From positions 19,651 to 83,650 of the forward strand of contig NZ_AUID01000012.1 of the NCBI RefSeq assembly GCF_000423525.1: a DNA stretch of 64,000 nucleotides. The letters run 5' to 3'. The notes under the pieces were generated by a model. The model saw only the letters and a program-made list of their open reading frames with translations, was not told where the DNA came from and searched no databases. This document shows positions 45,389 through 53,832 of the stretch, one piece after another. The number at the start of each line of letters is the position of its first letter. Position 1 is the stretch's first letter. This DNA comes from Proteocatella sphenisci DSM 23131 (GTDB lineage: Bacteria > Bacillota > Clostridia > Peptostreptococcales > Filifactoraceae). The translations under genes and the position numbers were made by a program.

Positions 45389-47551
45389 CTATTTAATAAC
45401 AAGCTCACTTCCACTTCTTCCCAGATTTTTCTTTATTATTCCCATGTTTTCGAGCTTGTCCATTATCGTTCTAACTTCCTGTTCAGAAAGCTTTGAGCCT
45501 TTTGTTTCAGCATTTTTAGATATAGCTCTCCTGCCTATTCCTTTTTTATTTTGACTGGCAATTTTTATTTCTTCAATTACAAAAATTACTTTTTCTTCCT
45601 CAAGATATGACTTTGTGGTTAAAATCTCCTTATTTTTTAACCCATTTTCCCCCATTTCACTGCAACCCGTTTTTGAAAAAATACGGTCCTGTGACGATTT
45701 TTCCAAAAATCCGGCATTCATTTTCTTTTTTAGATTTGGTGGTAAGTCTCCCATTTCTATCAATTCTTTATCGAGATATGTAAAATATTCTATATAATTT
45801 TGCAGCTCTCTTGCATTGCCTTCCCATGTATATTGTTCAAAGAATTTCATTACTTCTTCTGTTATTTTATACTTTCCACCCATCTTATTCTTCATGGTCT
45901 CTATCAGCAGGGAAATATCTTCCTTGCGATCCCTTAGTGGAGGAATTTCTATCTGTATGGTATTAAGCCTGTAATACAAGTCTTTTCTAAATTCCCCTTT
46001 GCTCACCATTTCTTCAATACTCCTGTTTGTGGCTGCAATTATCCTTACATCTACACTTATTATCCTATATCCTCCAAGTCTCATGACTTCTCTCTCTTGT
46101 AACACTCTGAGAAGCTTGACCTGTAAGGCACTGCTCATTGCTTCAATCTCATCTAAAAAAAGTGTTCCTGTATGGGCAAATTCAAACAATCCCAGTTTTC
46201 CGCCTTTTTTGGCTCCCGTAAAAGCTCCTTCCTCATGTCCAAAAAGCTCTGATTCAAGGAGATTATCAGGCATGGCTGCGCAGTTCAGGGCTATAAAAGG
46301 TTTACTTCTTCTTTGTGAACTGTTATGAATAGCATGCGCAAAAAGTTCCTTACCCGTTCCACTTTCCCCTTCGATCATTATCGGAGCAGAGGTTACTGCC
46401 ATTTTTTCTGCAATCGATATAGCCTCTTTCATAGCATCACTGTTACCTATTATGTCACTGAATTTGTATTTTGCAGAATGCCCCTTTGTAAGAAGCTGCA
46501 TCCTGGCCCCTTGTTGCCTGTTTTCCTCTTCCGAAAATCTGTTGAGTTTTATAAAAGTTCCTATGTTTCTTTCATTCTTGTATATAGGAAACACACTGAT
46601 ATTTATATTTGAGGAATTGATTTTTATTACTTTTGCATCCATTTTATTTTCTCTGTGTATGGAGATCTTCTCATAAGACTTAAGTATATTTTCAAGGTAT
46701 TCACTTATCTCAGGAATAATATCATTTAGTTTTTTTTCTGTTACAGCATCTTCATCGCAGCCTATTATACTAAGCGCTTTTTCATTTATTGCAAAAATAC
46801 GTCTGTTTTCATTTATACCGATAATTCCGTCATCAAGGGCGCTAAGCAACCTTTCAAACTGACTTTCGAGCCTGCTTGACTTTCCGTAAAGCCTGTCTAT
46901 ACTATAATTCTTATTTGCCATTTTCTGAAAATATCTTGTGAATTTTTCAGTCTCAAGGAGTGCTTCTTTATTGAGCTTAAGAGCAAGTTCTACTATTGTT
47001 TCAATATCTATGCTCCTGTGACCTATGTCTATGATTCTCCCTACGCCCGATGGCACAAATCTGTGTTCTCCAGGAGTAACTGCAATATCCAGATTTGGAT
47101 AAGTCTCTATTTCAGGATATACAGGAACAAACTTCACGTGATTTATTCCTAGTTGTGAAAGTCTTGAAATAACTTCTTTTGCCATTACACTGCTCATATT
47201 TACAAGCATCGCCTCGGTGCCTTCAGGTAGCTCAAGTAGCTCGCTTATATTATCCTCTGTAAGATCTACGCGGAGTTCAATGTACTCTGCATCTTTTCCT
47301 ATTTTAGATTCTCTTTCTTTTTTTGATGAGAATGCGTCGGTGGTTATAAGATACAAATTAGCCGCTTCTACAGACTTGTTGTTTTTCAAAGCTTCGTTTT
47401 TTTCATTATATGTGGCAGTATTGTAAGTCTTAATCTCCAGCTGGTTTTCAAATAGACTTTCAATCTGCTTTTTGTAAAATTCTGCTACGTCTCTTCCTTT
47501 TGTTATTATCACAAGTTTTTTCTTTTTAGACCGATTCTTGTTCGTTAACAT
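45389..47551 (-). CDS. Sigma-54-dependent transcriptional activator
   Basis: About 720 residues. I use ATG 47551, with GGAGG seven bases upstream. N-terminal region (1-215) is a PrpR_N-like Rossmann sensor fold (VIITKGRDVAEFYKKQIESL; DIAVTPGEHRF), then a PAS-like segment (LLSALDDGIIGINENRRIFA), the AAA+ domain with GESGTGKELFAHAIH near residue 395 and GAFTGA near residue 443, and a C-terminal winged-helix-like domain (EQEVRTIMDKLENMGIIKK) in place of the common Fis helix-turn-helix. It probably drives the DapF-like gene behind the sigma-54 promoter next to it. Confidence 0.9.
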   Translation of the reverse strand: MLTNKNRSKKKKLVIITKGRDVAEFYKKQIESLFENQLEIKTYNTATYNEKNEALKNNKSVEAANLYLITTDAFSSKKERESKIGKDAEYIELRVDLTEDNISELLELPEGTEAMLVNMSSVMAKEVISRLSQLGINHVKFVPVYPEIETYPNLDIAVTPGEHRFVPSGVGRIIDIGHRSIDIETIVELALKLNKEALLETEKFTRYFQKMANKNYSIDRLYGKSSRLESQFERLLSALDDGIIGINENRRIFAINEKALSIIGCDEDAVTEKKLNDIIPEISEYLENILKSYEKISIHRENKMDAKVIKINSSNINISVFPIYKNERNIGTFIKLNRFSEEENRQQGARMQLLTKGHSAKYKFSDIIGNSDAMKEAISIAEKMAVTSAPIMIEGESGTGKELFAHAIHNSSQRRSKPFIALNCAAMPDNLLESELFGHEEGAFTGAKKGGKLGLFEFAHTGTLFLDEIEAMSSALQVKLLRVLQEREVMRLGGYRIISVDVRIIAATNRSIEEMVSKGEFRKDLYYRLNTIQIEIPPLRDRKEDISLLIETMKNKMGGKYKITEEVMKFFEQYTWEGNARELQNYIEYFTYLDKELIEMGDLPPNLKKKMNAGFLEKSSQDRIFSKTGCSEMGENGLKNKEILTTKSYLEEEKVIFVIEEIKIASQNKKGIGRRAISKNAETKGSKLSEQEVRTIMDKLENMGIIKKNLGRSGSELVIK

Positions 47552-47718
47552 ATGCAATCCTCCATTTGAAATCATTAACCCGTTTTGTCCCATTTATCTT
47601 TAACCCTTTTATTATAACATTAGTTGTTAAATATAAAACATTTTAAGAAAGAATTTTTAATCTTGAGATAAGGGGTATATACAAATAAAGCCTATATAAA
47701 AAAAAGGGAGGTGTTTTA

Positions 47719-48492
47719 TTGAAAAATATTATAGAAGATCGAATCAAAGCATTTATCAAGAACCATGAAAAAAGCCATCATCTTGAAGATATCTGGCAGG
47801 AACCTCTTTTTGCATATGCTTCAGCAGATGATCCCATGTTTCTTGAGCTGAAAGACAGTGTTTCTCCTACCCATTTCATGCCCTCAGATTTCATGGAAAA
47901 TCCAAAAACTGTAATTACATACTTTCTGCCGTTTCAGGAATATGTGGTGGAGAGTAATGCTTATGGGCTTTACAGTTCTGTAGAATGGGGGCGGGCATAT
48001 GTTGAGACAAATCGCCTTATACAGCTTATAAATACTGATATTCAGTTGCTCATGGAAGAAAATGGATTCAAATCCACCATAATTCCAGCCACTCACAATT
48101 TCAATGAAGATACATTAATCAGCGACTGGTCACAAAGACATGTGGCAGTCATTGCAGGGCTTGGAAAATTTGGCCTTAACAGAATGCTGATCACGCAAAG
48201 CGGGTGCTGTGGAAGGATAGGAAGCATAATAACCGATATGCAGCTTGAACCTACGCAAAGGCCTGCAGGTGAATACTGCCTTAACAAGCATAACGGCACA
48301 TGCACACTCTGCGTAAAAAAATGTGTCAATAAGTCGCTTTTTGAAGACGAAAATTCATATGACAGACATAAGTGCTATGAAATGTGTCTAGAAAATGCAG
48401 ACAAACTCGGTGAAGTTGGCCTTGCCGATGTATGCGGAAAATGCCTTTCAATAGTGCCTTGTTCATTTATCAACCCCGTATCTCGAGTATAA
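47719..48492 (+). CDS. QueG-like 4Fe-4S protein
   Basis: A 257-residue protein with the C-terminal double 4Fe-4S pattern of the epoxyqueuosine reductase (QueG) family: CTLCVKKCVNKSLF, then C...C and a last group ADVCGKCLSIVPCSF. The N-terminal part has ITYFLPFQEYVV and the VAVIAGLGKFGLNRMLIT segment that in QueG binds cobalamin. It is shorter than QueG (about 370) and lacks the C-terminal HEAT repeats, so it is a QueG-like reductase of unknown substrate. TTG start with GGGAGG. A selenocysteine thioredoxin follows 16 bp later, probably cotranscribed. Confidence 0.82.
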   Translation: MKNIIEDRIKAFIKNHEKSHHLEDIWQEPLFAYASADDPMFLELKDSVSPTHFMPSDFMENPKTVITYFLPFQEYVVESNAYGLYSSVEWGRAYVETNRLIQLINTDIQLLMEENGFKSTIIPATHNFNEDTLISDWSQRHVAVIAGLGKFGLNRMLITQSGCCGRIGSIITDMQLEPTQRPAGEYCLNKHNGTCTLCVKKCVNKSLFEDENSYDRHKCYEMCLENADKLGEVGLADVCGKCLSIVPCSFINPVSRV

Positions 48493-48508
48493 ACAAAGGA
48501 GAAATTTT

Positions 48509-48820
48509 ATGAGTATCTTATTAAACAGCGAAAATTTTGCAGCGGAAGTTCTCGAAAGCAAAATGCCCGTATTAGTGTATTTTTTTTCACCTACGTGAGG
48601 CGCGTGCACATCGCAGACCCCGATAATCGATGAACTTGTATTTGACAGTATAGGTAAAATAAAAATAGCAAAACTCATGGTTAATGATGGCAAAGATATT
48701 GCCAGAAAATACAGAGTAATGTCTATACCTACGATGATACTTTTCGAAAAAGGGAATGAAGCAAAAAGACTGGTAGGTCTTCATCAGAAAGCTCAGCTCA
48801 AAGAAGAGCTGGGACTGTAA
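48509..48820 (+). CDS. Selenocysteine thioredoxin (in-frame TGA)
   Basis: A 103-residue thioredoxin-fold protein if the TGA at 48596-48598 is read as selenocysteine (residue 30). The redox motif would be U30-G-A-C33, following VYFFSPT and preceding TSQTPIIDELV; the cis-proline is Pro74 in MSIPTMILF. The usual buried Asp is replaced by Tyr24. The ribosome site AAAGGAG precedes the ATG. A hairpin 48610-48624 (ATCG...CGAT, seven-base loop) starts 12 bases after the TGA, a possible but weak SECIS. A broken gene is the alternative, but a TGA exactly at the first catalytic cysteine, in an otherwise intact frame, argues for selenocysteine. Confidence 0.85.
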
Positions 48821-48830
48821 AAAAATAAAA

Positions 48831-48895
48831 AAGCCACCTGAAATAATTTTGAACTTATCCACATTAGGATATCAAAAAATTTCAGGTGGTGTTTT
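48831..48895. terminator. Bidirectional terminator with DnaA box in its loop
   Basis: CCACCTGAAAT pairs with ATTTCAGGTGG, flanked by A and T tracts. The 34-base loop contains a perfect DnaA box. Confidence 0.75.
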
Positions 48896-48913
48896 TTTCG
48901 AAACTTATCCACA
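48855..48913. promoter_or_regulatory. Two perfect DnaA boxes 50 bp apart
   Basis: TTATCCACA occurs at 48855-48863 and again at 48905-48913 in the same orientation, each within a wider shared context (ACTTATCCACATT). Spacing is exactly 50 bp. Located between two convergent genes, not at an origin. Possible DnaA-titration or reactivation site; function is inference. Confidence 0.6.
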
Positions 48914-48928
48914 TTTACGATGCTTTAA

Positions 48929-49876
48929 CTATTTTTCTCCAAAAAGACATTCAGATACCTTGTAAAAATCTTCATCACGTTTTCTTATTACTTCTTTATC
49001 TCTTCCATTTGAATAGTCATAAAAACCCTTGCCACTTTTAACTCCATAATTTCCATCATTTACGAGGTCTGACAGTATTGAAGACACCTCTTTAGTGTTA
49101 CTCAGATCTTTAGTCAGATATGAAGATATGTTATAGAAGGTATCGAGTCCTCCAAGATCCGCTATTTCAAGCGGTCCAAGGCATGCGTATCTTATACCCA
49201 GACCATATTTGAACACGTTGTCAATATCTTCCTTGCTTGCAATTCCCTCTTCTATTATATGCATGGCTTCACGAAGCACTGCAAACTGGAATCGGTTGAG
49301 TACAAATCCCGGAGCATCCTTGTTTATCATAATCGGCTGCTTACCTATAAGTTTTGATATGTCATAAACCAGTTTAGACGTTTCCGCTGCAGTCTTATCT
49401 CCATTAATTACCTCTATCAGTGGGATTATATGTGGAGGATTTATCCAGTGCATCCCGCAGAAACGCTCTGGATTTTTTACAGCTTCCGCTATCTTTGTTA
49501 TCGAAAGTCCCGAAGTATTAGTCGTAAGTATAGCATCTTCTGGAGCTGTCTCAGATACTTCTGACCAGAAACTATGCTTTATATCCATATTCTCAACTAT
49601 TGCCTCAACAACAAAATCTGCACTTCTGAAACAGTCTTTTGAACATGTGAAGCTGATATTTCCCATTATATTTTCAGAATCCTGCTTTGTAAATATTTTT
49701 TTATCCACCGATGCGCTCTGGTTTATGTTGATAAGATTCCTGCTCCTGTCCAGATATTCATCTTTGAGGTCGTAAAGCGTAACCTTGTATCCGCTCTGTG
49801 CAAAGGTCTGCGCCATTGATGAGCCCATGACTCCAGCTCCTGCAATCACAATATTCTTTATATTTTTAATTTCCAT
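48929..49876 (-). CDS. 3-hydroxyacyl-CoA dehydrogenase family protein
   Basis: About 315 residues. The NAD-binding motif IVIAGAGVMGSSMAQTFAQSG opens the protein; the catalytic His is in FCGMHWINPPHIIPLIEVI; the C-terminal helical domain follows (GYGLGIRYACLGPLEIADLGGLD-like, here KYGLGIRYACLGPL). It oxidises 3-hydroxyacyl substrates; whether CoA esters or free acids cannot be told. I use ATG 49876, which has GGGGG eight bases upstream. Third gene of the sigma-54 operon with the SDR and GntP permease. Confidence 0.87.
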   Translation of the reverse strand: MEIKNIKNIVIAGAGVMGSSMAQTFAQSGYKVTLYDLKDEYLDRSRNLININQSASVDKKIFTKQDSENIMGNISFTCSKDCFRSADFVVEAIVENMDIKHSFWSEVSETAPEDAILTTNTSGLSITKIAEAVKNPERFCGMHWINPPHIIPLIEVINGDKTAAETSKLVYDISKLIGKQPIMINKDAPGFVLNRFQFAVLREAMHIIEEGIASKEDIDNVFKYGLGIRYACLGPLEIADLGGLDTFYNISSYLTKDLSNTKEVSSILSDLVNDGNYGVKSGKGFYDYSNGRDKEVIRKRDEDFYKVSECLFGEK

Positions 49877-49950
49877 CTCAACATCCCCCATAACAAGTGT
49901 ATTTTATCCATTATATTAAATATATTGTATCATATCTAGTTTATATATTT

Positions 49951-51336
49951 CTATACTACACCCATTGATCCTAGTATTATTATTACTAAAACTGAAAGCG
50001 TTGGTATTATTACTGTACACATTCCTATATCTATATATGACTGCTTATGTGTAAGTCCCGTAATTCCCAGAAGTGTTATCACTGCTCCATTATGAGGAAG
50101 AGTATCGAGTCCTCCGCATGCTATGGATGCCACCCTGTGAAGTACCTGTGGATTGAGTCCTATCTGCTTTGCAGTTTCCAAAAAAGTATCTCCAAGCGTT
50201 GCAAGTGCAATACTCAAGCCCCCTGATGCCGAACCTGTTATCCCAGCAAGTACAGATACTGAGATTGCCTCAGAAACAAGTGGATTGCTTGAAATTCCAA
50301 GCAAAAACATCTTTACTATTCCAAATGCAGCAAGGGCAGATATTACATTGCCGTATCCTACTTCTGACGCAGTATTCATTATTGCCAGAAACGAACCCTG
50401 GACTCCATTATTTATTGATGACATCAAATTATCGAATCTCTTGAAGTGAATAACCATAGTAATAAGTATTGCCAAAATAAGTGCCGTTATAAGCGACCAG
50501 TTTCCACTTACTTTACCAATTGTAGTACCATAAGTTTCAATATACCCTGTATCTGACATAGGTATTATGAATCTTGATATTACAAAATTTGCCACAAGAA
50601 CTATAATTATAGGTAACACAGCCATTCCAAATGATGGCAAATCTGTTCTGCTTGACTGAACAAGTGTCTCATTTTTGTGTTCACCATAACCCTCACCTTT
50701 TTCTACTGCCTTAGCTATCCTTTTATTTATCCAGAACAATCCTCCACCAAACATTATAATTGAGGCTACAACTCCCAGTATAGGAGCCGCATACGCATCT
50801 GTTCCAAAATATTGCATTGGAATGGCATTTTGAATCTGCGGAGTTCCTGGAAGCGCCGTCATCGTAAAAGTGAAAGCTCCAAGTGCAATACATGCTGGAA
50901 TAAATCTCTTAGGCAGATTTGATTCTCTAAACAAAGCTGCTGCTATAGGGTATGCTGCAAATGCAACAACAAAAAGAGAAACACCTCCATAAGTAAGTAC
51001 GGCACAAGAAAGTACTATAGCCATAACTTCTCTTTTCTTTCCAATCTTTTTTACTATGAATTCCGAAATAGCCTGAGCCGAACCCGAATCATCCATTAAT
51101 TTTCCAAACAATGCTCCCAGCAAAAATACCGGGAAATACGATTTTACATATCCTCCCAGACTTACCATAAACACTTCTGTATATGTAGCCATAAGATGGG
51201 CATTACCAGTTCCAAGACTTCCCAGTAAAACCGCAAACAGTGCCAGTACGGGCGCAAGTATAATAACCGAAATCCCTCTGTATGCAAGATACATTAGCAG
51301 GCCCAGCGATAATATAATCCCTATTACTCCTATCAT
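49951..51336 (-). CDS. GntP-family permease
   Basis: A 461-residue membrane protein with about 12 to 14 hydrophobic segments, GntP/citrate-like transporter superfamily (LGALFGKLMDDSGSAQAISEFIV, the ALPGTPQIQNAIP loop, GITGSASGGLSIALA, LPHNGAVITLLGITGLT). Such permeases carry gluconate, fructuronate or 3-hydroxybutyrate; given the dehydrogenases on each side, 3-hydroxybutyrate is the best guess. GGAGG before the ATG. Confidence 0.88.
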   Translation of the reverse strand: MIGVIGIILSLGLLMYLAYRGISVIILAPVLALFAVLLGSLGTGNAHLMATYTEVFMVSLGGYVKSYFPVFLLGALFGKLMDDSGSAQAISEFIVKKIGKKREVMAIVLSCAVLTYGGVSLFVVAFAAYPIAAALFRESNLPKRFIPACIALGAFTFTMTALPGTPQIQNAIPMQYFGTDAYAAPILGVVASIIMFGGGLFWINKRIAKAVEKGEGYGEHKNETLVQSSRTDLPSFGMAVLPIIIVLVANFVISRFIIPMSDTGYIETYGTTIGKVSGNWSLITALILAILITMVIHFKRFDNLMSSINNGVQGSFLAIMNTASEVGYGNVISALAAFGIVKMFLLGISSNPLVSEAISVSVLAGITGSASGGLSIALATLGDTFLETAKQIGLNPQVLHRVASIACGGLDTLPHNGAVITLLGITGLTHKQSYIDIGMCTVIIPTLSVLVIIILGSMGVV

Positions 51337-51366
51337 GTAAAATCCTCCTTAGTTTATATTTGTAAA

Positions 51367-52128
51367 TTAACCGGCAGTCCAGCCGCCGTCCATTGTAATT
51401 GCAGCTCCTGTTATGTGACTCGCAGCATCTGAGCACAAGAACTTAGCGGTTTCAGCGACAGCATCAGGTTCAATTAGTGTCTTAATTGCAGATTTTTGAA
51501 GCATTATCTTGCTCACTACCTCTTCTTTACTTATACCATGACTTTTTGCCTGAGCATCAATCTGATTATCTACAAGAGGAGTTCTCACATATGCAGGGCA
51601 AATTGCATTTACAGTTATCCCGAGTTCCCCGCCTTCTAAGGCAGCCGTCTTTGTAAGTCCTATAAGACCGTGTTTTGCCGAAACATAGGCAGCTTTGTAT
51701 TCAGATGCCACAAGTCCGTGAATAGAATCCAGATTGATTATCCTGCCCCAGCCCTGAGACTTCATAGAGCTCCAAACATACTTGGTCAAAAGAAATGGTG
51801 CTGTCAGCATAAGACTTATCATGAAATCCCACTTATCTTCAGGGAATTCTTCTATTGAACTTACAGTTTGAATTCCGGCTACATTTACCAAAATATCAAC
51901 TTTTCCATACTTTTGTATTGTGTAATCTACTAGTGCTTTACATGGTTGTCTTTTGCTGAGGTCGCCTGTGAAAAAATCGCAACCCAGTGTCTTAGCCGCT
52001 TCTTTTAATCTTTCTTCATTCACATCAGCTATAACAACCCTGGCTCCTTCTTCTGAAAAAGTCTTGGCAATAGAATATCCAATTCCACTTGCCCCTCCAG
52101 TTATAATGCTTACTTTTTCTTTTAACAT
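51367..52128 (-). CDS. 3-hydroxybutyrate dehydrogenase-like SDR
   Basis: About 253 residues. Rossmann motif ITGGASGIGYS, NVAGIQ, catalytic Ser in NLDSIHG, Tyr-x-x-x-Lys in KAAYVSAKHG, and a C-terminal DGGWTAG ending typical of D-3-hydroxybutyrate dehydrogenases. Start at ATG 52128, with AAGGAAAGG upstream, rather than the longer reading to 52209 that would cross the sigma-54 promoter. It turns 3-hydroxybutyrate into acetoacetate with NAD. First gene of the operon. Confidence 0.9.
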   Translation of the reverse strand: MLKEKVSIITGGASGIGYSIAKTFSEEGARVVIADVNEERLKEAAKTLGCDFFTGDLSKRQPCKALVDYTIQKYGKVDILVNVAGIQTVSSIEEFPEDKWDFMISLMLTAPFLLTKYVWSSMKSQGWGRIINLDSIHGLVASEYKAAYVSAKHGLIGLTKTAALEGGELGITVNAICPAYVRTPLVDNQIDAQAKSHGISKEEVVSKIMLQKSAIKTLIEPDAVAETAKFLCSDAASHITGAAITMDGGWTAG

Positions 52129-52191
52129 AATTTTCAACCTTTCCTTCAAATAATAACATATGTACCATAAAAATAACGTTAGCATAATATA

Positions 52192-52209
52192 TAGCAAATA
52201 TCCTGCCAA
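52192..52209 (-). promoter_or_regulatory. Sigma-54 promoter of the hydroxybutyrate operon
   Basis: On the minus strand TTGGCAGGATATTTGCTA; the GG and GC elements are exactly 12 bases apart. Lies 64 bases before the SDR start. Confidence 0.8.
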
Positions 52210-52261
52210 AAAACTATAAACCTGTGTTTACAACAACTATAGCTTCATTTTTTTTGTAAAC

Positions 52262-52313
52262 AAAAAAATCCCTACTGAAATCATGATTTTTAAATCAAAT
52301 TTCGTAAGGATTT
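52262..52313 (-). terminator. Terminator of the sigma-54 activator gene
   Basis: On the minus strand AAATCCTTACGAAAT pairs with ATTTCAGTAGGGATTT (small bulge, 17-base loop), followed by seven T. Confidence 0.75.
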
Positions 52314-52343
52314 CTGAACATTATTATTATTCTCTCTATTTTT

Positions 52344-52402
52344 TGTAAACTTTTCCGTACACAAATTCTATTTTCACTCATTTGTGTTCACTTTTCCGTA
52401 CA
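52344..52402. promoter_or_regulatory. Paired upstream activator sites
   Basis: TGTAAACTTTTCCGTACA (52344-52361) and TGTTCACTTTTCCGTACA (52385-52402) are 16 of 18 identical and 41 bp apart, about 150 bp upstream of the sigma-54 promoter. Each has a TGT...ACA dyad. The activator gene ends at 52409, so its own product probably binds here. Confidence 0.7.
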
Positions 52403-52408
52403 TCATAC

Positions 52409-53803
52409 TTAGTTTTCGTCACTTATTTCGTATTTTTTCATTTTTTCATAAAGACTGGTTCTGCTTATTCCAAGTGCATTTGCTGTTTCAGTCTTATTAT
52501 TTTTATGGTGAATGAGGAAACTCACTATAGCATTAATCTCTACTTCATCAGTGATTTCCTTCAAAGTTTTTGTATTAAAATCTTGCTTTCTTCCTGTCAA
52601 CGCTTCAGGAAGATGTTCTGGAAGTATGGTTAAACCGTTTCCAAGAAAATTCACAGCACGTTCAAGGACATTTTCTAGCTCTCTTATATTTCCAGGCCAA
52701 TCATAAAGCTTTAGGTATTCCAAAGTTTTATCCGAAATTCGCCTGGTTTCCATGTCTTCCTTAGCAGTAAATTTCTCTACAAGAAATTTTGAAAGCTCCG
52801 TAATATCATCTTTTCTTTCCCTCAAAGGTGGAACTTTTATAGTTATCACATTTAGTCTGTAGTAAAGGTCTGACCTGAATTGTCCAGTTTTTACCATTTC
52901 TTCCAAATTTTTGTTCGTAGCTGCAACAATCCTTACATCTACGACCTCTCTCACACTTGCACCGACTTTTTGGATCTCTCTGTCTTGAAGAAACCTGAGT
53001 ATCTTGACCTGCATGGACATTGGCAGATCACCAATTTCATCCAAAAAAATCGTCCCAGAATTAGCTGCCTGAAAAAGACCTATCTTTCCGCCTTTTTTAG
53101 CTCCGGTAAATGCACCTTCTTCATATCCAAACAGCTCCGATTCCATGAGCTCTTCAGGTATGGAGCCACAATTTATGCATATGAATGGCTTGTTGTCTCT
53201 TTTGCTTGAACTGTGGACTGCATGAGCAAAAAGTTCTTTGCCTGTACCGCTTTCTCCCAGGATTAAGACATTTGAGTTGGTCTTTGCCACAATTTTTATG
53301 TTTGTCTTGAGTTGACTTATGCTTTTGCTGCTGCCAATTATGCTGTCCACATTGTATTTTGAAGAATTTAATTTTAAAAAACGACTTTTGTATAGATTAA
53401 GCTCTGTCTTCATCTTATCTATCTTTTCATAGAGCTTCTTCAGATCATCTACATCCTTGAACAAAACTCGTCCAAAAGCGCCTACAGTTTCCCCATCTTT
53501 ATTTATTGGAATCCGCGTTGCGATCATATTTTTTCCGTTTATCCTCTGTGTTGATTCTATATCTGCAATCCCAGTTTCTACAACTTCAAGAAGCCTTGTG
53601 TTTTCTATTATTTCGCTGACATTTCTTCCCAGGGCATTTTCCCTTTTTATTCCCAGAAATTCTGCATATGCATCACTTATCTCTTCTATAATGCCTGTTT
53701 TATTAATTATGACTACGAGCTCATTTGTAGAATGTATTATTGAGTCTAAAAACCATGTCGAGCTTATGCTGTCTTCCGTTTTTATTATACTATTCATTTC
53801 CAC
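52409..53803 (-). CDS. Sigma-54 activator of the hydroxybutyrate operon
   Basis: A 464-residue NtrC-type activator. N-terminal PAS domain (ELVVIINKTGIIEEISDAYAEFLG), AAA+ domain (about 145-390) with GESGTGKELFAHAVH at residue 181 and GAFTGAKKGGK at 228, and a C-terminal Fis helix-turn-helix (TETANALGISRTSLYEKMKKY). It should drive the adjacent SDR-permease-dehydrogenase operon from the sigma-54 promoter. Signal unknown; PAS could sense a small metabolite or redox. Confidence 0.93.
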   Translation of the reverse strand: MEMNSIIKTEDSISSTWFLDSIIHSTNELVVIINKTGIIEEISDAYAEFLGIKRENALGRNVSEIIENTRLLEVVETGIADIESTQRINGKNMIATRIPINKDGETVGAFGRVLFKDVDDLKKLYEKIDKMKTELNLYKSRFLKLNSSKYNVDSIIGSSKSISQLKTNIKIVAKTNSNVLILGESGTGKELFAHAVHSSSKRDNKPFICINCGSIPEELMESELFGYEEGAFTGAKKGGKIGLFQAANSGTIFLDEIGDLPMSMQVKILRFLQDREIQKVGASVREVVDVRIVAATNKNLEEMVKTGQFRSDLYYRLNVITIKVPPLRERKDDITELSKFLVEKFTAKEDMETRRISDKTLEYLKLYDWPGNIRELENVLERAVNFLGNGLTILPEHLPEALTGRKQDFNTKTLKEITDEVEINAIVSFLIHHKNNKTETANALGISRTSLYEKMKKYEISDEN

Positions 53804-53832
53804 CCTCTCAAATAAGATTCCACAATTGCCTC

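Noticed and set aside
48596..48598. In-frame TGA read as a nonsense mutation in a thioredoxin pseudogene
   Set aside because: The frame is otherwise intact, starts with a good ribosome site, and the TGA is exactly at the first redox-active position; selenocysteine explains it better.
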